From Shewanella psychrophila (GTDB lineage Bacteria > Pseudomonadota > Gammaproteobacteria > Enterobacterales > Shewanellaceae), in the NCBI RefSeq assembly GCF_002005305.1, contig NZ_CP014782.1, positions 558,001 to 622,000 of the forward strand: a stretch of DNA of 64,000 bases, written 5' to 3'. Position numbers and translations under genes: made by a program. Positions 26,232 through 34,457 of this stretch are shown here, piece after piece. The notes under the pieces are model-generated. The model saw only the letters and a program-made list of their open reading frames with translations, made no database searches and was not told the origin of the DNA. Position 1 is the stretch's first letter. Every line of letters starts with the position of its first letter.

Positions 26232-26241
26232 CCTGTAACTA
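26232..26241. repeat. Overlapping target duplications of IS66 and IS256
   Basis: CCTGTAACTA. Bases 26232-26239 (CCTGTAAC) are the right target copy of IS66; bases 26234-26241 (TGTAACTA) are the left target copy of IS256. The two insertions chose sites two bases apart. Confidence 0.93.
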
Positions 26242-27552
26242 GACCCTGTAGCAGATTCTGTGTAACTACCTAAATTATATATAGTCTGCTATTCGATCTT
26301 CAAATTCAATAATAAAACGATTGAGTGCTGGTTTCCAGTTTCTTATCGGCATGGTCCACTTCTTCGAAGCTTGCATAATCGCCAAGTAAACGACTTTCTT
26401 CGCTGAGTCATCATTTGGGAAGAGCTTACGATTCTTGATTGCTTTCCTAATCACACTGTTTAATGACTCGATAGCATTAGTTGTATAGATGGCTTTCCGG
26501 ATGTCTTGAGGGTAATTAAATAGCGTATTAAGATTAGTCCAGTGCCTGTGCCAGGATGCTGAGATACTAGGATATTTAGCGTCCCATTGCTCGCCAAAAC
26601 GTTCCAAATTAAGCAACGCTTCCTCTTCGGTCACTGACTGGTAAATCCTCTTTAAATCAGCTGTCACCGCCTTGTAATCTTTGTACGGCACAAACTTCAT
26701 CGAGTTTCGAACCATATGGACGATGCAGAGCTGGATTTGAGTGTTTGGGAACACGGTATTTATGGCATCAGGAAAACCTTTTAGACCGTCAATGCAGGCG
26801 ATGAGGATATCTTTGAGTCCACGATTTTGAAGCTCTGTCAGTACATTTAACCAAAACTTAGCGCCCTCGTTCTCTGCTATCCACATGCCAAGTAACTCTT
26901 TATGGCCTTCGAGGTTAACGCCAAGCGCGAGGAAAATAGCTTTGTTGATGACCTTACTGTTCTCCCTGATTTTAACCACAATACAGTCAAGGTAAACGAT
27001 AGGATACACGGGTTCTAGCGGACGAGATTGCCATTCGACGACACGCTCAAGGACTGAGTTAGTGACGCGAGAAATTAGCGTTGGTGATATCTCTGCGCCA
27101 TACATCTCATCAAAGGTATCGACAATATCTCGTGTCGTCATTCCTTTCGCATAAAGATGTAAAATTTTGTCATCCATCGAGGTGAAGCGGCTTTGGTTCT
27201 TTTTAACAATCTCAGGCTCAAAGCTACCATTTCGGTCACGGGGAGTGTCTAACTCGAAGCATCCATCTTCGGTCTTTATTTGTTTGTGGGAGTAGCCATT
27301 GCGGTTATTACCAGCCGCGACCTTCTCGTTTTTTTGATAGCCTAAGTGATGATCGAGTTCAGCATTTAATGCGGCCTCAACAGTGACTTTGGTTAACATA
27401 GCCCTGAAGTCATTTAAATCGGCTTCGGTTTTAATGCCTTTAGCGGCTTGTTTAGCGAATGCTTCTAGTTCTTTTTTATTCATACTCTACCTTCCATTGA
27501 CCCACATAGGGTACTGATTGAAAGGTAGTTACACAAAATTATTTACAGGCTC
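26242..27552 (-). mobile_element. IS256-family insertion sequence, complete
   Basis: 1311 bp. Imperfect terminal repeats: left GACCCTGTAGCAGATTCTGT then GTAACTACC, right (reverse complement) GAGCCTGTAAATAATTTTGT then GTAACTACC. They are flanked by the perfect 8-bp direct repeat TGTAACTA (26234-26241 and 27553-27560). One intact transposase gene on the minus strand. Confidence 0.95.
26275..27483 (-). CDS. IS256-family (mutator-type) transposase
   Basis: 402 residues, usual length. The DDE core shows VYPIVYLDCIVVKIRENSK for the first Asp, LIACIDGLKGFPDAIN for the second, and the later YTTNAIESLNSVIRKAIKNR for the Glu. No internal stop or shift, so it is probably functional. It fills almost the whole element. 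Confidence 0.96.
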   Translation of the reverse strand: MNKKELEAFAKQAAKGIKTEADLNDFRAMLTKVTVEAALNAELDHHLGYQKNEKVAAGNNRNGYSHKQIKTEDGCFELDTPRDRNGSFEPEIVKKNQSRFTSMDDKILHLYAKGMTTRDIVDTFDEMYGAEISPTLISRVTNSVLERVVEWQSRPLEPVYPIVYLDCIVVKIRENSKVINKAIFLALGVNLEGHKELLGMWIAENEGAKFWLNVLTELQNRGLKDILIACIDGLKGFPDAINTVFPNTQIQLCIVHMVRNSMKFVPYKDYKAVTADLKRIYQSVTEEEALLNLERFGEQWDAKYPSISASWHRHWTNLNTLFNYPQDIRKAIYTTNAIESLNSVIRKAIKNRKLFPNDDSAKKVVYLAIMQASKKWTMPIRNWKPALNRFIIEFEDRIADYI

Positions 27553-27576
27553 TGTAACTATTAATATAATGCCCAT
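27553..27576 (-). other. Severed 5' end of the coiled-coil membrane protein gene
   Basis: On the minus strand ATG GGC ATT ATA TTA ATA GTT ACA (MGIILIVT) up to the right target copy of IS256. It joins in frame to the gene body at 23892-23524 once both elements are removed. The ATG lies 27 bp after the restored stop of the DUF4236 frame, so the two genes were probably one operon. Confidence 0.8.
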
Positions 27577-27603
27577 GGGATTCTCAATACGCGTATCAAA
27601 CTC

Positions 27604-27920
27604 TTAAATGAGACGAGATCGTTCGGTCGCAACAGCTTCGCGGGTGTTAAATACTTCCTTAAACTTGATCCTATAGAGTTCGCTATTCTCACTTTTCTGG
27701 TGTACAGAGCTAAAGCCATAAGGCTGGCTCCTGTAACTTAATCCGCTACCAAATAAGCTGCCATATCCAAGTGCCCCTTTTTATTAATGTTGATGCCTAG
27801 CCCTCTACCACCTATTGATAGGCTAGGGCCGTCACCTCTGCCAAGCCCAAAGGTAGACTTGTTTAGGTTAATACTAATGCCTTTGGCCAATTTGAATTTA
27901 TTTTGAAAACGGAAACCCAT
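27604..27920 (-). pseudogene. DUF4236 gene with frameshift
   Basis: The first 60 codons (27920-27738) begin MGFRFQNKFKLAKGISINLN, with SLSIGGRGLGININ, the DUF4236 pattern. The frame then leaves the family and stops at 27738. Shifting at the homopolymer run at about 27774-27785 (AAAAAGGGG on the minus strand) restores LFGSGLSYRSQPYG, the expected end of the domain, and stays open to 27604-27606. A one-base indel is the simplest cause. A sequencing error or programmed shift cannot be excluded. Function of DUF4236 proteins is unknown. Confidence 0.72.
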
Positions 27921-28250
27921 ATAACTTGCTCTGTAGCGTTTCTTATACTACTTATATTTCCATGCTTACAACCATTAAACATTGCCAGGGTGTATAGGGA
28001 TAAATAGTGAATAGATGGATGTTAAGGTGGGCTTAATGAGTCCTGCTCACGCTCGGTTGATGTTTCATTTAGATAACTGGGCTGCAAATAATCAATCGAA
28101 ATTTAAGCGTGAAGGTGTTGCTAAGAAGTTAGCGAACAACAAGTTTTCAAAGTGAAAAGCTAAAGCAAAGAATAGGATATAACTAAAATCGAGAAGGAAA
28201 GAATACGTATATCTAAGGCTGTATCAATCTTAAAAGTGGGTACGACTGAA
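27921..28250. other. AT-rich region with one possible small gene
   Basis: 330 bp between the DUF4236 start and the first zinc-finger gene. Apart from the small frame at 28015-28155, only weak AT-rich stretches were seen; it may hold promoters for genes on both sides. Confidence 0.4.
28015..28155 (+). CDS. Possible small protein, 39-46 aa
   Basis: Open frame of 46 codons reading MDVKVGLMSPAHARLMFHLD, then NWAANNQSKFKREGVAKKL. The internal ATG at 28036 (39 aa) has the better ribosome site, AAGGTGGG five bases upstream. The product is basic and probably helical. Not recognised; support is the ribosome site and protein-like composition only. Confidence 0.4.
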   Translation: MDVKVGLMSPAHARLMFHLDNWAANNQSKFKREGVAKKLANNKFSK

Positions 28251-28784
28251 ATGAAACAGATAAATTTAGATAAAGGCAAAAAGTTTGAGGACTTGCTCTT
28301 AAACATTATCGAAATGTCTAGTAACAGCTGCTCCCTTAATATTGCTGAATTTACAGGTCGTATTCGTGTTCGCATACCACTATGGGCCGTGATTATCGGT
28401 GAAACATCTCACTCACTACTAAAGGCAATGGAAGATAGTCGGACAACTTCAGTATCTCACTGGTACAGCGATTACCGCCTACCTTTTCCGGATACTGAAA
28501 ATCTGACGGTGTATGCCACCCTCGATGAGTTTAAAAGTATATGCAAGAGTCAGACTTTTCGCTGTCCTTCATGTGGTCAATTATCAGTAGAACCTTTTTT
28601 CTGCGAAGTAAAGTCTACAAAATTGTATTGCAATTGGAAGGCATACGGTTATTCAGGATGCTTGGGCAGGGGACACCGCTTTGTTATAAAAGCTGATTTA
28701 ATACAAACCCCTAAAGTGCCTGAGATCTTCATGCCATTTGATTTGGAGGATAGCTGTGGCCAACAAACTCATAAACTCATATAG
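28251..28784 (+). CDS. Unknown protein with Cys-rich zinc-finger-like region
   Basis: 177 residues from ATG 28251; a GTG at 28236 would add five residues but lacks a ribosome site. The N-terminal half is unremarkable; it contains IPLWAVIIGETSHSLLKAMED. The C-terminal half has CPSCGQ followed by spaced Cys residues (FFCEVK, LYCNWK, SGCLGRGH), consistent with a zinc ribbon. No family recognised. It overlaps the next gene by 29 bp, so the two are probably co-translated. Confidence 0.55.
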   Translation: MKQINLDKGKKFEDLLLNIIEMSSNSCSLNIAEFTGRIRVRIPLWAVIIGETSHSLLKAMEDSRTTSVSHWYSDYRLPFPDTENLTVYATLDEFKSICKSQTFRCPSCGQLSVEPFFCEVKSTKLYCNWKAYGYSGCLGRGHRFVIKADLIQTPKVPEIFMPFDLEDSCGQQTHKLI

Positions 28785-28974
28785 CTTTGAAACGCTTCAA
28801 CTAGAAATGGCAGAGAAAAATGGAATAAGTGGCCGACTCGGTAAGTGGCAAGCGCTCACAGCTGTTCTTATTAATTGCGGCTACGCATTTTCGCCAGCTA
28901 TGCCAGCTTTTGAAGTTCGTTCTGTTATCACCAACTTACTAGAGCTAATCAAGCTTAAAAACGAAGCACAATAG
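28756..28974 (+). CDS. Small unknown protein, followed in frame by a zinc-ribbon segment
   Basis: 72 residues from GTG 28756, chosen because GGAGG lies six bases before it (28745-28749). The sequence is helical (LQLEMAEKNGISGRLGKWQALTAV). It ends at TAG 28972-28974. The same frame then continues open for 58 codons with a zinc-ribbon pattern (see next entry). Either this is a truncated gene or two adjacent small genes. Not recognised. Confidence 0.5.
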   Translation: MANKLINSYSFETLQLEMAEKNGISGRLGKWQALTAVLINCGYAFSPAMPAFEVRSVITNLLELIKLKNEAQ

Positions 28975-29151
28975 CCTGCTAAAGAGCGGCCATACCTCGT
29001 GTGTCCAAAGTGCGAACGTGTCACATACAAGATTAATGACATTCGGTGGGAATTCTGCGGAATATGTGGATTTCACGTCACGTTCATCGATTTGGATAAG
29101 CCAGCTAGCGGCGGAGAACCTTTGACATTAACAAGGCCGCAAAATGAATGA
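28975..29151 (+). pseudogene. Zinc-ribbon reading frame directly after an in-frame amber codon
   Basis: 58 codons in the frame of the preceding gene: YLVCPKCERVTYKIND, then FCGICGFHVTFIDLD, i.e. CPxC and CxxCG metal-binding pairs. The stretch ends in TGA 29149-29151. There is no ATG. A GTG at 28999 could start a 50-residue protein but has a poor ribosome site. The simplest reading is the C-terminal part of the upstream gene cut off by a nonsense mutation. Confidence 0.45.
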
Positions 29152-29293
29152 CACAATGGACCTCTATAGAGAATAAAAACCAATAATAGAGGGCAAAGTA
29201 TCGCCTCAAGTGATTGTTGCCGATCGTATTTTAGCCATATCCCTTTTCTATTTGATCCATTTTCTTCAACAGACTCATAGCTCTATACGCAAA

Positions 29294-29375
29294 CATAAAA
29301 AATCCCCACCAGAATACTGATAGGGACTATCAATCATTTGCAAGATCGTTCAAGTGTTCTTAAACGATCGGCATT
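29294..29375. repeat. Right copy of island-bounding direct repeat
   Basis: 82 bp matching 17838-17918 in the same orientation. It contains the roxA terminator and an inverted repeat GATCGTT/AACGATC (29344-29369) that is eroded in the left copy. Gap region 29152-29293 shows nothing else recognisable. Confidence 0.85.
29297..29326 (-). terminator. Terminator of roxA
   Basis: On the minus strand CCCTATCAG-TATT-CTGGTGGGG followed by ATTTTTTATG; near-identical to the terminator at 17841-17870. Confidence 0.8.
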
Positions 29376-29444
29376 ACCCTTATAAGGGGCTATTTTTGAT
29401 CTTGTTAGCTAAGCCTAAAGGAACTCGACTTAAGTTGACCAAGT

Positions 29445-30569
29445 TTAGGCTAAATAGTAATAGCCTACGTTAAGCATAGTGAGAAGAAACTTTTTTAGCT
29501 CTACAGAATCAGTGAAGGCGAGCATTTTATCATTGTCCAAGCACATCTGATTAGCGATATGGGCTAACTCATCCTGATCTATGTTTAACTCAAATTCCTC
29601 GCCGTTAATGAACAAGCGTGATTGCGTATCGCCCTCGAGACTGATGACTTTCAATCCGCCAATTCTGACTAACCGCGCACCTTCCGATAAGGCCGATGCT
29701 AAATCAGCCGCCGAGTACTCTTGCTCTGGTTCACATAGATCCAGCTCGAAGCGGTTTTGACTCAGTAGCTGGCCTAACATCTGTTGGTAATGCTGAGGCT
29801 GTGCTAAAAGGTCTTGCAGCAGAGCCAATATTCCCGTTTGATGAGCTATGGACAGACTCGCTGGCATTTTTGGTTCATTTTCTGAGATAAAGCGCTGTGA
29901 GCCTGTGTTGGTGTCTAGCAGATGATCAGCCAGTCCACTCATGAGTTCTTGCTGACTCGGTGCCCGATACCCTATGGAATAGCTCAGGGCGGTGGTGATT
30001 GTCTCCCCTCTATGAGGGTAGCCCGGCGGGATATATAACATATCGCCTTTTTCCAATACCACATCGATAATGGGCTCGAAATCGTCGATGAGGGCTGTGT
30101 GAGTATCGCCACCACGAGGAGAGTAATCTCCTCTAGCACCGACTTTCCAGCGGCGGGTCCCTTCGCCTTGAAGCAGGAAAACGTCATAGTTATCGATATG
30201 AGGTCCAACACCACCACCTGGGGTGGCAAATGAGACCATGAGATCGTCGAAACGCCAATCGGGGATAAATCTGAAGGCTTCGACGAGATCAACTGAATCA
30301 GGAAACCAATGGTTGACGGCTTGCACCAATAATTGCCAGTTATCGTCACCAAATTGATCGTAGTCTTCTATAGGACCCTGAATGATATCCCATCCATCAT
30401 TTTTGGTGATGATAACCCGGGATGAGATTTCTTCTTCGCAGGCGAGGCCTGCCAATTCATCGGCGCTGATAGGATCGATAAAATCCGTGAAGGCGTTTTT
30501 GATGACTAAGGGGGTCTTCTGCCAATGCAGTGCTAAGAAGTCTTGGGTATTGAGATTCAGTTTATACAT
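29445..30569 (-). CDS. roxA: Ribosomal protein uL16 arginine 3-hydroxylase (cupin, YcfD/RoxA)
   Basis: Fe(II)/2-oxoglutarate-dependent JmjC-like oxygenase that hydroxylates an arginine of ribosomal protein L16. 374 aa, almost the length of E. coli YcfD. The metal triad is visible: HxD in GPHIDNYDVFLLQ and the distal His in IPPGYPHRGET. The C-terminal helical and winged-helix-like region (to the end) is kept. It stands downstream of purB on the same strand, separated by a terminator. It is the first conserved gene to the right of the accessory island. Confidence 0.92.
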   Translation of the reverse strand: MYKLNLNTQDFLALHWQKTPLVIKNAFTDFIDPISADELAGLACEEEISSRVIITKNDGWDIIQGPIEDYDQFGDDNWQLLVQAVNHWFPDSVDLVEAFRFIPDWRFDDLMVSFATPGGGVGPHIDNYDVFLLQGEGTRRWKVGARGDYSPRGGDTHTALIDDFEPIIDVVLEKGDMLYIPPGYPHRGETITTALSYSIGYRAPSQQELMSGLADHLLDTNTGSQRFISENEPKMPASLSIAHQTGILALLQDLLAQPQHYQQMLGQLLSQNRFELDLCEPEQEYSAADLASALSEGARLVRIGGLKVISLEGDTQSRLFINGEEFELNIDQDELAHIANQMCLDNDKMLAFTDSVELKKFLLTMLNVGYYYLA

Positions 30570-30592
30570 AGGTGGCTTATTAATAAGGTCAT

Positions 30593-30625
30593 AAAAAAGG
30601 CGGTAAGGATAAGCTTACCGCCTTT
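30593..30625 (-). terminator. Terminator between purB and roxA
   Basis: AAAGGCGGTAAG-GATAAG-CTTACCGCCTTT, perfect stem; on the minus strand followed by TTTTTT. It suggests roxA is transcribed separately or by read-through. Confidence 0.9.
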
Positions 30626-30656
30626 GGTTTCGATTGTCTTATAGACTATTGAAGCG

Positions 30657-32027
30657 TTACTTTAGTTCATCTACGAAGGCTTCGGCGCGGCCAATGTAGT
30701 TGGCTGGCGTCATCTTTTTAAGTTCAAGTTTCACTTCTGCAGGAAGCTCTAGACCCTCGATGAAAACAGCTAGCTGCTCACCATCGATACGCTTACCACG
30801 AGTCAGTTCTTTAAGCTTCTCATAGGGCTTCTCGATGCCGTAGCGACGCATCACGGTTTGAACAGGCTCTGCTAATACTTCCCAGTTTTTGTCCAACTCG
30901 GCTCTCAGCTGAGCTTCGTTAACTTCTAGCTTGCTGATGCCTTTTAGCGTCGATTGGTATGCAATCAATGCATGAGCCATACCTACGCCTAAGTTACGGA
31001 GCACGGTAGAATCGGTAAGGTCACGTTGCCATCTCGATACCGGCAGTTTAGCGGCTAAGTGCTGCATCAAAGCGTTTGCTATGCCTAAGTTACCTTCCGA
31101 ATTTTCGAAATCGATAGGGTTAACTTTATGTGGCATGGTCGAAGAACCAATTTCACCGGCTATGGTTTTTTGCTTGAAGTGACCCAGTGCAATATAACCC
31201 CAGATATCACGATCGAAATCGATCAGGATAGTGTTGAAACGAGCGATGGCATCAAACAACTCTGCGATATAATCGTGAGGCTCAATTTGAGTCGTGTATG
31301 GGTTCCAGTTTATGCCTAAGCTTGTGACGAAGCGCTCGGACAAGGTATGCCAATCGACTTCAGGGTAAGCTGAGATGTGAGCATTGTAGTTACCCACAGC
31401 ACCATTGAGCTTGCCCATGATTTCGACTGCTTGGATCTGCTTAAGCTGACGCTCCAGACGCACCACAACGTTGGCCATCTCTTTACCTAAAGTCGAAGGT
31501 GAAGCTGGCTGACCATGAGTACGGGACATCAGTGGCACAGTTTTGTGCTCCACTGCTAGTCCCTTGATAGCATCGATAATCTTCTGGCAATAAGGAGCAA
31601 GAACTTGCTCGCGTGCTTCGTTTAACATCAGAGCATGAGACAGGTTGTTTATGTCTTCTGAGGTACAGGCGAAGTGAACAAACTCATCGATAGCGACCAG
31701 TTCGGCATTATCGGCAATCTGCTCTTTGATGAAGTATTCGACCGCTTTTACATCATGATTAGTGGTCGCTTCGATAGCCTTAACTCTCAGTGCATCTTCT
31801 TCACTGAAGTTATCTTTAATTTGATCAAGAAGGGCGAGTGCCGCTTCGCTGAACGGTGGAACTTCAACTATTTCTGGGCAGCTAGATAGCAGCTTTAACC
31901 AGTTTATTTCGACTTGAACACGGTACTTGGTCAGGCCGTACTCGCTGAAAATCCCTCTTAATGAGGCGGTTTTACTACCATAACGACCGTCTACGGGAGA
32001 GATAGCAGTTAGTGCGGAAAGTTCCAT
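30657..32027 (-). CDS. purB: Adenylosuccinate lyase
   Basis: Catalyses two fumarate-releasing steps of purine synthesis (SAICAR to AICAR, and adenylosuccinate to AMP). 456 aa, usual for the gamma-proteobacterial form. Motifs: TSEDINNLSHALML, SRTHGQPASPSTLGKEM, and the signature GSSTMPHKVNPIDFEN containing the flexible catalytic loop. Start ATG 32027 follows AAGGAGCTTCT. It forms a minus-strand cluster mnmA-hflD-purB, the same order as in E. coli. Confidence 0.97.
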   Translation of the reverse strand: MELSALTAISPVDGRYGSKTASLRGIFSEYGLTKYRVQVEINWLKLLSSCPEIVEVPPFSEAALALLDQIKDNFSEEDALRVKAIEATTNHDVKAVEYFIKEQIADNAELVAIDEFVHFACTSEDINNLSHALMLNEAREQVLAPYCQKIIDAIKGLAVEHKTVPLMSRTHGQPASPSTLGKEMANVVVRLERQLKQIQAVEIMGKLNGAVGNYNAHISAYPEVDWHTLSERFVTSLGINWNPYTTQIEPHDYIAELFDAIARFNTILIDFDRDIWGYIALGHFKQKTIAGEIGSSTMPHKVNPIDFENSEGNLGIANALMQHLAAKLPVSRWQRDLTDSTVLRNLGVGMAHALIAYQSTLKGISKLEVNEAQLRAELDKNWEVLAEPVQTVMRRYGIEKPYEKLKELTRGKRIDGEQLAVFIEGLELPAEVKLELKKMTPANYIGRAEAFVDELK

Positions 32028-32054
32028 TAGAAGCTCCTTAATGAACTTGACTTA

Positions 32055-32669
32055 TTATAGGGTGAGGCTTTTTTTAGCTATATCGACTATTGTTTTTCTG
32101 GCGAAGACAAGGTGTCTACGCTTGCCTCCTAATTGGCGCCATAATACTGCACTGCGCATGGCAGAGAGTAATAGGGCTCGGATTTTCTCCTGAACCTGAG
32201 ATTGTTTCAGAAATTCTGGGTTACCCGAAATTTGGATTTTTGGACCTAAGCTACTGATAATATCGCTGTAGATACCGGCAAAATTGGCGACTACCTGCTC
32301 GTCAGTAATTGAGAAGTGGTGCAGTTGACGGTGCACCTGATTGATTCTTTCGGCTAAGATCCCCATGGCATTGCCACGAGACAATTTGCGTTCTAAGGCA
32401 AGGATGCCGACAAGGTAACGTGTTACCTCTACATCTTTTTCTTTGCCATCGCCTAACTGATTGACGATCAATTGATAGCCTTTTCTCAGGGTTATCTTAT
32501 CTGCATAGACATCTGATGTGGTCTCAGCTTCTGTGACCAACACTGTGTTTAGGCTGGCAGCGAGGCTATCGGTATCGGCACTTCCGTGTCTGGCAATGTG
32601 TTGCACTTGGGCGATAGCCTGCAAAATCCCTGCAAAGGCCATGGTGCGTTCATTTAGTTGCTCGTTCAC
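32055..32669 (-). CDS. hflD: High-frequency lysogenisation protein HflD
   Basis: 204-residue HflD family protein, membrane-associated helical factor known in E. coli for modulating phage lambda CII. Recognised by length, MAFAGILQAIAQVQHIARHG, GNPEFLKQSQVQEKIRALLL and the invariable place between mnmA and purB. It starts 3 bp after the mnmA stop, so translation is probably coupled. Its housekeeping role is not established. Confidence 0.93.
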   Translation of the reverse strand: MNEQLNERTMAFAGILQAIAQVQHIARHGSADTDSLAASLNTVLVTEAETTSDVYADKITLRKGYQLIVNQLGDGKEKDVEVTRYLVGILALERKLSRGNAMGILAERINQVHRQLHHFSITDEQVVANFAGIYSDIISSLGPKIQISGNPEFLKQSQVQEKIRALLLSAMRSAVLWRQLGGKRRHLVFARKTIVDIAKKSLTL

Positions 32670-32672
32670 GGC

Positions 32673-33803
32673 TTAATCTCTGATTAATGAGTCGATGATG
32701 CCGCCGCCTAAGCAGAGTTCACCAGAATAGAAGACCGCCGATTGACCTGGGGTTACAGCCGCAACAGGTTCATCAAACAGGACTCTGATTGTGTCTTCGC
32801 CTTTATCATTGGTTTCGAGGAACAGGGTACAAGCCACGTCGTGTTGACGGTAGCGGGTCTTTACTGTGATTTTTGCGCCATTGATTGGCCCTTTTCTGTC
32901 GACCCAGTGTAGCTGGTCAGCGTAGAAGCCCACGGACATTAATCTTGGGTGAGTGCCACCTTGGCCAACGATTAAGACATTTCTGTCCATTTCCTTATCT
33001 ACTACATACCAAGGATCGTCATTGCTGTTCTTCATTCCGCCAATACCCAGACCCTTACGTTGACCTAAGGTGTGGTACATGAGCCCCTGATGCTTGCCGA
33101 TAACGTCGCCTTCTGAGGTCTCAATATTACCGGGCTGGGCGGGTAAGAAGGTGCTTAAAAAGTCGGTAAACTTACGCTCGCCGATAAAACAAATTCCGGT
33201 ACTGTCTTTCTTATCATGGGTGATAAGGCCCATCTCTTTGGCTATTTCTCTGACTTCACTCTTGTCGAGCTCGCCAACAGGGAAAAGAGAACGGGATATT
33301 TGCTCATGACTGAGTGTATAGAGGAAGTAACTTTGATCTTTATTGCCATCGATGCCACGTAACATTTGGCTTTGGCCTGTGTTATCGCTGCGACGTACAT
33401 AATGCCCCATGGCAATGTAATCAGCGTCTAGAATTTCATCGGCGAATTCGAGAAAAGCTTTGAACTTAATCTCTTTGTTACAGATGATATCAGGATTGGG
33501 TGTACGGCCTGCCTTGTATTCTGCCAAGAAATATTCGAACACATTGTCCCAATACTCGGAGGCGAAGTTCACTGTATGCAGCTTGATCCCAAGCTTGTCA
33601 CATACAGCTTGAGCATCTTTTAGATCATCGGCAGCAGCACAATATTCATCAGTATCATCTTCTTCCCAGTTTTTCATGAAAAGTCCTTCGACCTGATAAC
33701 CTTGCTTGAGTAGCAAGTAAGCCGAGACAGATGAGTCGACACCGCCGGACATGCCGACAATGACTTTTTTATTGTTATTTGCAGTGGGTTCGATTGATGC
33801 CAT
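32673..33803 (-). CDS. mnmA: tRNA-specific 2-thiouridylase MnmA
   Basis: Adds sulfur to U34 of tRNA(Lys, Glu, Gln) with ATP and TusE persulfide. 376 aa. PP-loop GMSGGVDSSVSAYLL at the N terminus; the two catalytic Cys residues lie in NPDIICNKEIKF and TGICFIGERKF; tRNA-binding elements GHYVRR and TLGQRKGLGIGG are present. It follows nudJ and precedes hflD. Confidence 0.97.
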   Translation of the reverse strand: MASIEPTANNNKKVIVGMSGGVDSSVSAYLLLKQGYQVEGLFMKNWEEDDTDEYCAAADDLKDAQAVCDKLGIKLHTVNFASEYWDNVFEYFLAEYKAGRTPNPDIICNKEIKFKAFLEFADEILDADYIAMGHYVRRSDNTGQSQMLRGIDGNKDQSYFLYTLSHEQISRSLFPVGELDKSEVREIAKEMGLITHDKKDSTGICFIGERKFTDFLSTFLPAQPGNIETSEGDVIGKHQGLMYHTLGQRKGLGIGGMKNSNDDPWYVVDKEMDRNVLIVGQGGTHPRLMSVGFYADQLHWVDRKGPINGAKITVKTRYRQHDVACTLFLETNDKGEDTIRVLFDEPVAAVTPGQSAVFYSGELCLGGGIIDSLIRD

Positions 33804-33941
33804 AGATCCTAAAAACCGTTAAATTGAGTCTTTTGCAGCTGTTTTACTTTGAAAAGTAAGCTGACAATTAGGTGAAATACCCACAATTGACAGGTTTCTT
33901 ACAATGAGCAAAATAAGTTACATTTTCGGGGGCGTATTCTA

Positions 33942-34418
33942 TCACGCATTATTGTTCGGGGCTAACTTGAGATAGTCGTCATTGAGCACTTGTAGCGGAT
34001 AGTGAGTTTTGTGTAGAAAATCATCGAGGCATGAGAGAACTAATGGGCTTCTTAAACTGTTTCCCAGAGCCGAAATTTCAGCATAGATCAACCAATGTGT
34101 GTCTTTGATTATCGGATCTTGTGGTTGAGCCGGGAGACAATCATTGAGGGCCACATGAAAGGTAAACCTTAAGAAGGCGAGGGAGTCATTGGCTGAAAAC
34201 TGATAAATTCCCGTTAGGCCTTGAGGTATTATTTCGAGTCCGGTTTCTTCCCGAACCTCTCTTTGGCAGGCCTGAAGTAAACTCTCTCCATGTTCCAGAT
34301 GGCCTGCTGGCTGGTTATACCTTTGTTTACCTTGGATAAGCTCTTCGACAATCAGGAATCTCCCTTGAGCCTCTATGATGCAGGCTACAGTGACATTGGG
34401 CTTATATCTTGGTGTCAT
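33942..34418 (-). CDS. nudJ: Nudix phosphatase NudJ
   Basis: 158-residue Nudix hydrolase acting on nucleoside tri- and diphosphates and, in E. coli, hydroxymethylpyrimidine pyrophosphate. The Nudix box GHLEHGESLLQACQREVREE is complete (G-x5-E-x7-RE-x2-EE pattern). Identified as NudJ by sequence style and its position between rluE and mnmA. The substrate in this organism is inferred. Confidence 0.9.
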   Translation of the reverse strand: MTPRYKPNVTVACIIEAQGRFLIVEELIQGKQRYNQPAGHLEHGESLLQACQREVREETGLEIIPQGLTGIYQFSANDSLAFLRFTFHVALNDCLPAQPQDPIIKDTHWLIYAEISALGNSLRSPLVLSCLDDFLHKTHYPLQVLNDDYLKLAPNNNA

Positions 34419-34457
34419 TTCAATGTCCTCAAAGCAATGAGCTTAAACTTATTTGGG

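Noticed and set aside
17838..29375. Integrative element with att sites
   Set aside because: The bounding repeats could look like att sites, but there is no integrase, no tRNA target, and the repeat contains a terminator; simple duplication explains it better.
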